A DNA stretch of 64,000 nt, taken from the NCBI GenBank assembly GCA_963974125.1, contig CAXBCH010000008.1, positions 53,536 to 117,535 of the forward strand, given 5' to 3'. The notes below the pieces were generated by a model, which was not told the DNA's origin, made no database searches, and worked only from the letters and a program-made list of their open reading frames with translations. Shown piece by piece: positions 18,282 through 26,181 of the stretch (position 1 is the stretch's first letter; each line of letters begins with the position of its first letter). This DNA comes from Haliea sp963974125 (GTDB lineage Bacteria; Pseudomonadota; Gammaproteobacteria; Pseudomonadales; Halieaceae). A program made the translations under genes and the position numbers.

Positions 18282-19178
18282 ATGCAAGCAAGAGAGACCT
18301 GGAAGCTGGACCTCGGCTGCAAGCCCGAAGTAGTACCGTTCTTTGACGAGGACACCAATACCTTTTCCTATGTCGTGCAGGACCCGGGTTCCCCGGCCTG
18401 TGCGGTGGTGGACTCGGTGCTGGACATCGACTATGCCGCCGGCCGCCTCAGTACCGCTGGCGCCGACAAGATCATCGCCTACATTCGCCAGCAGAAGCTG
18501 CAGCTGGAATGGATTATCGAGACCCATGTACACGCGGATCACCTGTCCGCGGCGCCCTACCTGCAGGAAGAGCTGGGCGGCAGGATCGGTATCGGCGAGC
18601 AGATCACCACCGTGCAGGAAGTGTTTGGCAAGGTGTTCAACGCCGATACCCGTTTCGCCCGTGACGGGTCCCAGTTTGACCGTCTGTTCGCCGATGGTGA
18701 CAGCTACCAGGTGGGCGGCATGCTCTGCCACGCCATGCACACCCCCGGCCATACTCCTGCCTGCATGACCCATGTCATGGGCGATGCGGTCTTTGTCGGC
18801 GATACCCTGTTCATGCCGGATGGCGGCACCGCACGGGCGGATTTCCCCGGCGGCGATGCCCGCGTGCTGTACCGCTCCATTCAGCGCGTCCTCAGCCTGC
18901 CGGGCGAGGCCCGGCTGTTCATGTGTCACGACTACATGCCCAACGGCCGCGAGGTGGAGTACGAAACCACGGTGGCGGCGCAGCGTGCGGCCAACATTCA
19001 TGTTCACGAAGGCATAAGCGAAGACGAATTCGTGGCCATGCGCGAAGCCCGTGATGCCACTCTGGACATGCCCAGGCTTATCCTGCCGTCCCTGCAGGTC
19101 AACATGCGTGCCGGGCATCTCCCGGAAGCGGACAGTAACGGTACCGTTTACCTGAGGGTACCGATCAACCTACTTTGA
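18282..19178 (+). CDS. pdo: persulfide dioxygenase (ETHE1/Blh-like MBL-fold)
   Basis: The 298-residue metallo-beta-lactamase-fold protein has the metal motif THVHADH (His82, His84, Asp86, His87). Further metal-site segments are HTPGHTPACMTHV, FVGDTLFM and CHDY. ETHE1-type dioxygenases hold a single iron and oxidise glutathione persulfide to sulfite. The gene sits between the bd oxidase and SQR genes, matching the FisR-controlled sqr-pdo arrangement. GAGGTGA at 18270-18276 places the start at ATG 18282 rather than the GTG at 18273. Confidence 0.88.
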   Translation: MQARETWKLDLGCKPEVVPFFDEDTNTFSYVVQDPGSPACAVVDSVLDIDYAAGRLSTAGADKIIAYIRQQKLQLEWIIETHVHADHLSAAPYLQEELGGRIGIGEQITTVQEVFGKVFNADTRFARDGSQFDRLFADGDSYQVGGMLCHAMHTPGHTPACMTHVMGDAVFVGDTLFMPDGGTARADFPGGDARVLYRSIQRVLSLPGEARLFMCHDYMPNGREVEYETTVAAQRAANIHVHEGISEDEFVAMREARDATLDMPRLILPSLQVNMRAGHLPEADSNGTVYLRVPINLL

Positions 19179-19221
19179 ACCGCGGAGCGTTCGACCCGGT
19201 CTTTACAGCGAGGGCAATAAC

Positions 19222-20895
19222 ATGCAGACAAGAGATTTGGACGACGGCCTGACAGTATCCGGCCAGATTGGCAGCGATGACATGCCGGCACTCGCCGCCC
19301 AGGGGGTTCGGCATGTCATCTGCAACCGGCCCGATGGCGAGGGCGCGGACCAGCCCGCGTTTGCCGAGATCAAGCGCGCTGCCGAGGCCGTGGGTATCGA
19401 GGCGCACTACCTGCCGGTGAGTGCGGGCAATGTGCGCGACGAGGAAGCCGCGGAATTCGGCCGTCTGCTGGCGGCGGTCACCGGGCCCGTGCACGCCTAC
19501 TGCCGCACCGGCATGCGCTCGACTACCCTCTGGGCCCTGTCGCGCAATGCATCGGGCCCGGGGCTGGCGGAGATTGTCCGCCGCGCCCACGAGGCCGGCT
19601 ACGACATGAGCGGGGTAGCCGCGCGTATCGCCGGCACCGGGGTCAAGGACGGCGGCATGGTGCTGGCGGAATACGATGTGGTGGTCGTGGGCGGCGGTGC
19701 CGGCGGTATCGCGGTGGCGTCCAGCCTGTTGGCCCGCGACAGGAACCTGAGCGTCGCCATCGTTGACCCGGCGGATATCCACTACTATCAGCCCGGCTGG
19801 ACCTTTGTTGGCGCGGGGATTTTCAAGCCGGCGCAGACCGCGAAGACCATGGCCTCGCTGATCCCCAAGGGCGTCGACTGGGTCAAGGCCGCGGTGGCTG
19901 CGTTTGATCCCGGCCGGCACTCGGTGATCCTGGAGGGCTGTCGCATTCTGCGCTATCGCCGGCTGGTGGTGGCCGCCGGGCTGAAGTTGAACTGGGACGG
20001 GGTCGAGGGCCTGACCGAGACTCTGGGGCGCAATGGCGTGACCTCCAACTACCGCTTTGATCTCGCCCCCTATACCTGGCAGCTGGTGCGCAATCTGCGC
20101 GGTGGCCGGGCGCTGTTCACCCAGCCCCCCATGCCGATCAAGTGTGCCGGCGCACCACAGAAGGCGATGTATCTGTCCGCTGATCACTGGCGCCGGGAAA
20201 AATGCCTGGACAGTATCGAGATCGAGTTCTACAACGCCGGCGCGGTGCTGTTCGGGGTGCAGGACTATGTGCCGGCATTGATGGAGTATGTCGAGGCCTA
20301 CGGCGCGCAACTCAATTTCAACCAGCGTCTGGTCCGGGTGGACGGCGAGCAGCGCACCGCCTGGTTCGAGCATACCGATGCCGACGGCAAGGTGGAGCGT
20401 GTCTCCCGCTACTTCGACCTGCTGCACGTGGTGCCGCCGCAGACAGCGCCCGATTTCATCCGTGCCAGTCCGTTGGCGGACGACAACGGCTGGGTGGACG
20501 TGGACCAGACCACCCTGCGCCACAAGCGCTTCGAGAATATCTGGGCCCTGGGTGATGTCATGAACGCGCCCAATGCCAAGACCGCCGCGGCGGCGCGGAT
20601 GCAGGCCCCGGTGGTGGCCAACAACCTGCTGGCCGACATGGGCCGGGTGCAGGGAGTGGCTCACTACAACGGCTACGGTTCCTGCCCGCTGACCGTAGAG
20701 CGGGGCAAAATCGTACTCGCAGAGTTTGGCTACGGTGGTAAGCTGTTGCCGAGCATGCCGCGCTGGCTGATAGACGGTACCCGTCCCAGTCGCGCGGCCT
20801 GGTTTCTGAAGGAGCGGATGCTGCCACCGATCTACTGGAAAGCGATGTTGCGGGGCAAGGAGTGGCTGGCAAGCCCGGTAATTGGCGAGGATTGA
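19222..20895 (+). CDS. fusion of rhodanese/PTP-like sulfurtransferase domain to sulfide:quinone oxidoreductase
   Basis: The 557-residue protein has two parts. Residues 1-140 form a DUF442/TIGR01244-type domain with the six-residue active loop CRTGMR (Cys94-Arg99). This resembles both dual-specificity phosphatases and rhodaneses and probably moves sulfane sulfur. Residues 145-557 are a sulfide:quinone oxidoreductase with an FAD-binding VVVVGGGAGGIAVA and candidate redox cysteines in KCAGAPQK and YGSCPL. SQR oxidises sulfide at the inner membrane, passes electrons to quinone and makes persulfide, which the fused domain could hand to glutathione for the adjacent Pdo. Such fusions are known beside Pdo genes. 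It is 43 bp after pdo and overlaps or abuts sulP. Confidence 0.9.
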   Translation: MQTRDLDDGLTVSGQIGSDDMPALAAQGVRHVICNRPDGEGADQPAFAEIKRAAEAVGIEAHYLPVSAGNVRDEEAAEFGRLLAAVTGPVHAYCRTGMRSTTLWALSRNASGPGLAEIVRRAHEAGYDMSGVAARIAGTGVKDGGMVLAEYDVVVVGGGAGGIAVASSLLARDRNLSVAIVDPADIHYYQPGWTFVGAGIFKPAQTAKTMASLIPKGVDWVKAAVAAFDPGRHSVILEGCRILRYRRLVVAAGLKLNWDGVEGLTETLGRNGVTSNYRFDLAPYTWQLVRNLRGGRALFTQPPMPIKCAGAPQKAMYLSADHWRREKCLDSIEIEFYNAGAVLFGVQDYVPALMEYVEAYGAQLNFNQRLVRVDGEQRTAWFEHTDADGKVERVSRYFDLLHVVPPQTAPDFIRASPLADDNGWVDVDQTTLRHKRFENIWALGDVMNAPNAKTAAAARMQAPVVANNLLADMGRVQGVAHYNGYGSCPLTVERGKIVLAEFGYGGKLLPSMPRWLIDGTRPSRAAWFLKERMLPPIYWKAMLRGKEWLASPVIGED

Positions 20896-22654
20896 GTATT
20901 TGCACACGCTGAGGCGCTACCTGCCGATACTGGACTGGGGTCGTCGCTACAACCGCGGCGCGTTCATGGACGATGGCCTCGCGGCGCTGATCGTTACCGT
21001 GATGCTGATCCCGCAGTCCCTGGCCTACGCCATGCTGGCGGGATTGCCGCCGGAGATGGGGCTGTACGCCAGCATGCTGCCGCTGGTGGCCTACGCCCTG
21101 TTCGGCACCAGCACCACGCTGTCGGTGGGCCCGGTGGCCGTGGTGTCGCTGATGACGGCCTCGGCCGTGGCGCAAATCGCCGAGGCGGGTTCCGGCGCCT
21201 ATGTCGAAGCGGCGATCCTGCTGTCCCTGATGTCCGGGGGCATGCTGCTGTTGTTCGGCTTTTTCCGCCTGGGCTTTCTCGCCAGCTTTCTGTCGCATCC
21301 CGTGATCGCCGGCTTTATCACCGCCTCCGGCGTGATCATCGCGATCAGCCAGGTGCGCCATATCCTCGGCATCGAGGCGCATGGGGACAACCTGCTGCAG
21401 CTGGTGACCAGCCTTGCAGGCACCGTTGCCACTGCCCACCTGCCCACCCTGGTCACGGGGGGGGCGACACTGCTGTTCCTGCTCTGGGTGCGCAGTGGCC
21501 TGAAACCGGTGCTGGTGCGGCTGGGCATGTCGGACTACTGGGCCGGCATGCTGACCCGCACCGGGCCGGTGTTTGCGGTGATCGGCACCAGCGTCGCGGC
21601 TTATTATCTTGACCTCGGCGCCCGGGGCGTGTCGCTGGTGGGGCATATTCCCGCCGGTCTGCCGGAGTTTACCCTGCCGGTGCTGGTGCACCCGGCCTGG
21701 CGCGAGCTGCTGGTATCGGCGCTGCTGATTTCCATCATCGGCTTTGTCGAGTCGGTATCGGTGGGGCATACCCTGGCCGCCCGGCGCCGCCAGCGCATCG
21801 TGCCGGACCAGGAACTGATCGGTCTCGGCGCCTCCAACATGGCCGCGGCCTTCTCTGGCGGCTATCCGGTCACTGGCGGTTTTGCCCGCTCCATCGTCAA
21901 TTTTGATGCCGGTGCCGCCACTCCGGCGTCCGGTATCCTGACCGCGCTGGGGATAGCCCTGTCGGCCGTATTTTTCACCCCGTACCTGGCCTACCTGCCC
22001 AATGCCACCCTGGCCGCAACCATCATCGTTGCGGTGCTGTCGCTGGTGGACTTTTCCATTCTCAAGCGCACCTGGGACTACGGTCTCTCGGATTTCGTGG
22101 CGGTCGCGATCACCATCTTCGTCACCCTGGGATTCGGGGTGGAGACCGGCGTCGCCTGCGGTGTGCTGGCGTCGCTGGCGCTGCACCTGTACAAGACCTC
22201 GCGGCCGCACATGGCGGTGGTTGGCGAGGTGCCGGGTACCGAGCACTACCGCAATGTCGACCGCCACGAGGTGATTACCCGCAGCGACATCCTCTCCCTG
22301 CGCATCGATGAAAGCCTGTACTTCGCCAACGCCAGCTTTGTCGAATCGCGTCTCTACGCCCTGCTGGAGGAGCGGCCGGAAGCGCGCCACGTGATCCTCA
22401 TGTGCACCGCGGTCAACGAGATTGACCTGAGTGCGCTGGAAGCCCTGGAATCCATCAACCGCCAGTTGCGGGACCGCAACATCACCCTGCACCTCTCGGA
22501 GGTGAAAGGGCCGGTGATGGACGTGCTGCGCCACACCCATTTCCTCGAGGAATTGTCCGGCAAGGTATTCCTGTCCCAGCACCACGCGTTCCAGCACGTG
22601 ATCGCGGTGGAGGACGAGACCCACAGGGATCAGCCCCACAACTGGGTCATCTGA
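20882..22654 (+). CDS. SulP family anion permease with STAS domain
   Basis: The 590-residue protein has a large membrane domain with SulP signatures (MLIPQSLAYAMLAGLPPEMGLYAS, GPVAVVSLMTASAV, GGYPVTGGFARS) and a C-terminal STAS domain (about 450-575). SulP proteins move sulfate, bicarbonate or other anions. At the end of a sulfide-oxidation operon, export of sulfite or sulfate is a sensible guess, not shown by sequence. No ATG is available at the N-terminus: TTG 20882 (overlapping the sqr stop by 14 bp) or TTG 20900 are the candidates, both consistent with translational coupling. Confidence 0.85.
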   Translation: MARIEYLHTLRRYLPILDWGRRYNRGAFMDDGLAALIVTVMLIPQSLAYAMLAGLPPEMGLYASMLPLVAYALFGTSTTLSVGPVAVVSLMTASAVAQIAEAGSGAYVEAAILLSLMSGGMLLLFGFFRLGFLASFLSHPVIAGFITASGVIIAISQVRHILGIEAHGDNLLQLVTSLAGTVATAHLPTLVTGGATLLFLLWVRSGLKPVLVRLGMSDYWAGMLTRTGPVFAVIGTSVAAYYLDLGARGVSLVGHIPAGLPEFTLPVLVHPAWRELLVSALLISIIGFVESVSVGHTLAARRRQRIVPDQELIGLGASNMAAAFSGGYPVTGGFARSIVNFDAGAATPASGILTALGIALSAVFFTPYLAYLPNATLAATIIVAVLSLVDFSILKRTWDYGLSDFVAVAITIFVTLGFGVETGVACGVLASLALHLYKTSRPHMAVVGEVPGTEHYRNVDRHEVITRSDILSLRIDESLYFANASFVESRLYALLEERPEARHVILMCTAVNEIDLSALEALESINRQLRDRNITLHLSEVKGPVMDVLRHTHFLEELSGKVFLSQHHAFQHVIAVEDETHRDQPHNWVI

Positions 22655-22755
22655 CACCCGGGCCGCGATGTGCCCCGCCGGTCGCCCTGGCGGCGGTGAC
22701 AAGCGGGCTCTTTGCCAGTAATGTGGACTGGTACTGAGTCAGCGGAGATAACAAC

Positions 22756-24816
22756 ATGAACTACTTCGTTACCGGCGGTACCGGGTTTATCGGCCGCTTC
22801 CTGGTGCCCCGGCTGCTGGATCGGGGCGGGCGTGTCTACCTGCTGGTGCGCCCCGGCTCCGTGGCCAAGGTGGATGGACTGCGGGAACTCTGGGGGGCGA
22901 CCCGGCAACAGGTGGTCGCGGTGGAGGGTGATCTCGGCCTGCCCAAACTCGGGGTGAAGCCCGCCTGGGTGCGCCAGCATGCGGGCAAGATCGATCACTT
23001 CTTCCACCTTGCGGCCATCTATGACATGAAGGCCAGTGCCGCCAGCCAGCGCAGCAGCAACGTCGAGGGAACCCGGCAGGCGGTGGCGCTGGCGAAAGCG
23101 CTGAAGGCCGGCTGCTTCCACCAGGTCAGTTCGATCGCGGCGGCCGGACTCTACGAGGGCACCTTTACCGAGGACATGTTCGAGGAAGCGGGGGCGCTGG
23201 ATCATCCCTACTTCCAGACCAAGCACGAGTCCGAGGGCATCGTGCGCGCGGAAAAGCGCCTGAAGTGGCGCATCTACCGCCCCGGCATGGTTGTCGGCCA
23301 CTCGCGCACCGGCGAGATGGACAAGGTCGACGGCCCCTACTATTTCTTCGAGACCCTGCACAACCTGAGCAGCGTCGTGCCGGAAGGCTTCCCGCTGCTG
23401 ATGAACAAGGCCGGCCTGCTCAATATCGTGCCGGTGGACTACGTGGTCAAGGCCATGGACCATCTGGCCCACCTGCCCGGTCACGATCGCGAGTGTTTCT
23501 TTCTCACCGACCCGGACGGGATTCGGGTCGGCGATGTGCTCAAGACGCTGATGCGTGTCTCCCACGGCCCCCGCCTGCACGCGGTCAACGCCTCCCTGGT
23601 GGATGCCGCGACGCGCCTGGCGGGCAAGGGTATTGGCCGCATGCAACCGGTGAAGAAGCTGGGAGAGCGCCTGCTGCAACGCATGGGCATACCGCCCCAG
23701 GTGGTTGCCTACATCAACTATCCGACGCGCTTTGACTCCAGCCGCACGCGCGCCCTGCTGGAACCCGCCGGCATCATCTGCCCGCCCTTCGAAGAGTACG
23801 CCCAGCCGATCTGGGACTACTGGCAGCATTTCCTGCGCAAGGATTCGGCGTCCGTGGTGGCCGAGGTCGACAGCCTGTTCGACCGGCTGGTCGGCCGTCC
23901 CACCCTGGCGGCCCTGCGGCGGCGTGTGCGCGGCAAGGTTGTTGTGGTCACCGGAGCCACTTCGGGTATAGGCCGCGAGTGTGCCCTGCGGCTGGCGCGG
24001 GCCGATGCCCAGGTAGTGCTGGTGGCGCGCACGGTGGGAAAGCTGGACAGCACCCTGGCGGAGATCGCCGCGGCGGGCGGGACGGCCAGGGCCTATGCCT
24101 GTGACGTCGCCGATCTCGCGGCCTGTGACCGCCTGGTGCGCGATGTCAGCGCCGACCTCGGCGGTGCGGATATCCTGATCAACAACGCCGGCCGCTCCAT
24201 CCGCCGCTCGGTACGCTACAGCTATGATCGCTTTCACGACTTCGAGCGCACCATGCAGCTCAACTATTTTGGCGCGCTGAGGTTGATTACGGGCTTCCTG
24301 CCCGGCATGGAGGCGCGTCAGGAAGGGCAGATCATCAACATCTCCTCGATTGGTGTCCTCACCAGCCCGCCGCGCTTCTCCGCCTATGTGGCCTCCAAGG
24401 CGGCGCTGGATGCGTTCAGCCTGTGTGCGGCGCCGGAGTACCGGCACTGCAATATCGAGTTCACCACCATCCACATGCCGTTGGTGCGCACGCCCATGAT
24501 CGCCCCCACCGGGCTCTACAAGGCCTTCCCCACCCTCTCTCCCGAGCAGGCGAGGGACCTGGTGATGCGGGCCATCGTGACCCGGACCAAGAAGGTATCG
24601 ACATCGCTGGGCGTGGCGGGGGCCCTGGCCCAGGCGACCATGCCCAGTTTCACCGAGGCCTTCCTCAGCCAGGCCTACGAGCTGTTTCCGGACTCACCGG
24701 CGGCCCGGGGGCTGAGCGAGGCAGAGGCCGCCGCGGAGCTGGCGGATCTGCCCTCGTCGCGCCTGGCCCTGGCGCGCAGGCTCTTTTCCCAGGTCATGCG
24801 CGGCGGCCACTGGTGA
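22756..24816 (+). CDS. bifunctional-architecture fatty acyl-CoA reductase (two Rossmann domains)
   Basis: The 686-residue protein has an N-terminal extended SDR/male-sterility-type NAD-binding domain (TGGTGFIGRFLVPRLL, active Tyr/Lys in YFQTKHE). A C-terminal classical SDR domain (about 390-650) follows, with TGATSGIGRE, NNAG, ISS and YVASK. This arrangement and length match the alcohol-forming acyl-CoA reductase of Marinobacter (Maqu_2507, about 660 residues). That enzyme reduces acyl-CoA through aldehyde to fatty alcohol, for wax ester synthesis. A wax synthase gene is not in the window. It stands 101 bp after sulP and has its own GGAGATAAC ribosome site. Confidence 0.82.
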   Translation: MNYFVTGGTGFIGRFLVPRLLDRGGRVYLLVRPGSVAKVDGLRELWGATRQQVVAVEGDLGLPKLGVKPAWVRQHAGKIDHFFHLAAIYDMKASAASQRSSNVEGTRQAVALAKALKAGCFHQVSSIAAAGLYEGTFTEDMFEEAGALDHPYFQTKHESEGIVRAEKRLKWRIYRPGMVVGHSRTGEMDKVDGPYYFFETLHNLSSVVPEGFPLLMNKAGLLNIVPVDYVVKAMDHLAHLPGHDRECFFLTDPDGIRVGDVLKTLMRVSHGPRLHAVNASLVDAATRLAGKGIGRMQPVKKLGERLLQRMGIPPQVVAYINYPTRFDSSRTRALLEPAGIICPPFEEYAQPIWDYWQHFLRKDSASVVAEVDSLFDRLVGRPTLAALRRRVRGKVVVVTGATSGIGRECALRLARADAQVVLVARTVGKLDSTLAEIAAAGGTARAYACDVADLAACDRLVRDVSADLGGADILINNAGRSIRRSVRYSYDRFHDFERTMQLNYFGALRLITGFLPGMEARQEGQIINISSIGVLTSPPRFSAYVASKAALDAFSLCAAPEYRHCNIEFTTIHMPLVRTPMIAPTGLYKAFPTLSPEQARDLVMRAIVTRTKKVSTSLGVAGALAQATMPSFTEAFLSQAYELFPDSPAARGLSEAEAAAELADLPSSRLALARRLFSQVMRGGHW

Positions 24817-24877
24817 TACAGTAGCCATTCGGTGCCGCACGCCGCATGCGAACAAACGGCTCCAGGAGAAGTGATTG

Positions 24878-25993
24878 ATGGCAGTAACCGATCTCGAAAT
24901 AGCGCCCTACCTGTCGGTCATGGTGACCAAGGGCGGTGAGGACATGTACCTGCACACGGGTGCGAAGATCCTGTTCAAGGGTCCCGGCGGTTTCGCCTGG
25001 ATGGGAGATGAGCTGGAACCGGGACACGTGGAGCGGATATTCCGCTCCCTGGCGACGGACGCCAAGATCAGGGATTTCGAGGAACACGGTGAGGTCGATT
25101 TCGGCGTCAGCATCCAGAAGGTGGGCCGCTTCCGCGCCAATGCCTTTCGCCAGCGCGGCGAAGTGTCCCTGGTTTTCCGCTACGTGCACAGTGAGATACC
25201 CACCATTGAAAGCCTGTCCCTGCCGAAGATCCTGCAGGACCTGGTGATGCAGAAAAACGGGCTGGTGCTGGTGGTCGGGGCCACCGGCAGCGGCAAGTCC
25301 ACTACCCTGGCGGCGATGGTGGACCACCGCAACAGCAACGCTGCGGGACACATCCTGACGCTGGAAGAGCCGATCGAGTATCTGCACAAGCACAAGAAGT
25401 CAGTGGTGGCACAGCGCGAGATCGGGGTAGATACCGAATCCTTCAGCACCGGCATGCGCTCGGCAATGCGCGAGGCCCCGAACGTGATTCTGGTGGGGGA
25501 AATTCGCGACACCGAGAGCATGGAGTACGCCCTCAAGTTCGCCAACACCGGCCACCTGTGCCTGAGCACCCTGCACTCGAACAATTCGGTCTCGGCGATC
25601 GAGCGCATGATCAGCTTTTTTGCCATAGAGAACTACAACCAGGAACTGCCGCGCATCGCCGACAACCTGCGGGCGATTGTCTGCCAGCGGCTGGTGCCGA
25701 CCCTGGACGGGAAAAAGACCGCCGCCACGGAAGTGCTGATCAATACCCCGCGGGTCAAGGACCTGATAGAGCGCCACGAGTTCGGAGACATCCACGAGGC
25801 CATCAAGGCCGGGCACAGCTACGGCATGCACACCTTTGACCAGTCGCTGATTGCGCTCTACGAGGCCGGCACCATCAGTGCCGACGTGGCGGTGGAGTTC
25901 GCCGACTCGCGCAACAATGTGTCCCTGCATATCCGGGTCAACAGAAGCGGCGACGATGGCGGCATGGACGACATGCAGCTGGAGAAGATCTAG
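24878..25993 (+). CDS. pilU: PilT/PilU-family type IV pilus retraction ATPase (PilU-like)
   Basis: The 371-residue protein is a hexameric secretion ATPase of the PilT group. It has Walker A GATGSGKST, an Asp box with LEEPIEYLH, Walker B NVILVGEIRD and the His box HLCLSTLHSNN. The long C-terminus after the ATPase domain and the opening YLSVMVTKGGEDMYLHTG are more like PilU than PilT. PilU assists PilT in retracting pili. No other pil gene is nearby, so it is an orphan copy. ATG 24878 follows AGGAGA at good distance; TTG 24875 is less likely. Confidence 0.85.
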   Translation: MAVTDLEIAPYLSVMVTKGGEDMYLHTGAKILFKGPGGFAWMGDELEPGHVERIFRSLATDAKIRDFEEHGEVDFGVSIQKVGRFRANAFRQRGEVSLVFRYVHSEIPTIESLSLPKILQDLVMQKNGLVLVVGATGSGKSTTLAAMVDHRNSNAAGHILTLEEPIEYLHKHKKSVVAQREIGVDTESFSTGMRSAMREAPNVILVGEIRDTESMEYALKFANTGHLCLSTLHSNNSVSAIERMISFFAIENYNQELPRIADNLRAIVCQRLVPTLDGKKTAATEVLINTPRVKDLIERHEFGDIHEAIKAGHSYGMHTFDQSLIALYEAGTISADVAVEFADSRNNVSLHIRVNRSGDDGGMDDMQLEKI

Positions 25994-26020
25994 CAGCCGG
26001 GAAGCGTCACCCAGAATGCG

Positions 26021-26049
26021 TTGACGATTGCGCTGACAGGCACGATACT
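26021..26049 (+). promoter_or_regulatory. candidate sigma-70 promoter for the RTX secretion operon
   Basis: TTGACG (26021-26026), a 17-base spacer and GATACT (26044-26049) make a plausible promoter about 135 bases before the first gene of the secretion operon. It leads into an inverted repeat at 26048-26093. Confidence 0.4.
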
Positions 26050-26093
26050 GCCGAAGCCGCTGCGGCGAGCAGATGCTTCGGCGTCTTCGGCAG
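26048..26093. repeat. inverted repeat in the leader of the RTX secretion operon
   Basis: CTGCCGAAG (26048-26056) and CTTCGGCAG (26085-26093) are perfect 9-bp arms; the interior is GC-rich and partly complementary. It may be a terminator remnant for pilU or a leader structure of the operon. Confidence 0.4.
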
Positions 26094-26181
26094 CGGGTCA
26101 AAAGCAATAACGTCTGGCAGATATACACCTCGAAGGGTCCATGGCAGGGCGCGGGAAGGTGCTTGGGGGGAAAACCGGGGA

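Noticed and set aside
20558..22702. 714-codon open frame on the minus strand
   Set aside because: Antisense to sqr and sulP; His/Gln/Arg-rich composition typical of GC-driven shadows.
26048..26130. c-di-GMP or other riboswitch ahead of the secretion operon
   Set aside because: A hairpin is present, but conserved GEMM-type sequences could not be matched.
25994..26181. Additional small gene between pilU and the secretion operon
   Set aside because: Short frames there lack ribosome sites and protein-like composition; the gap looks like a promoter and leader.
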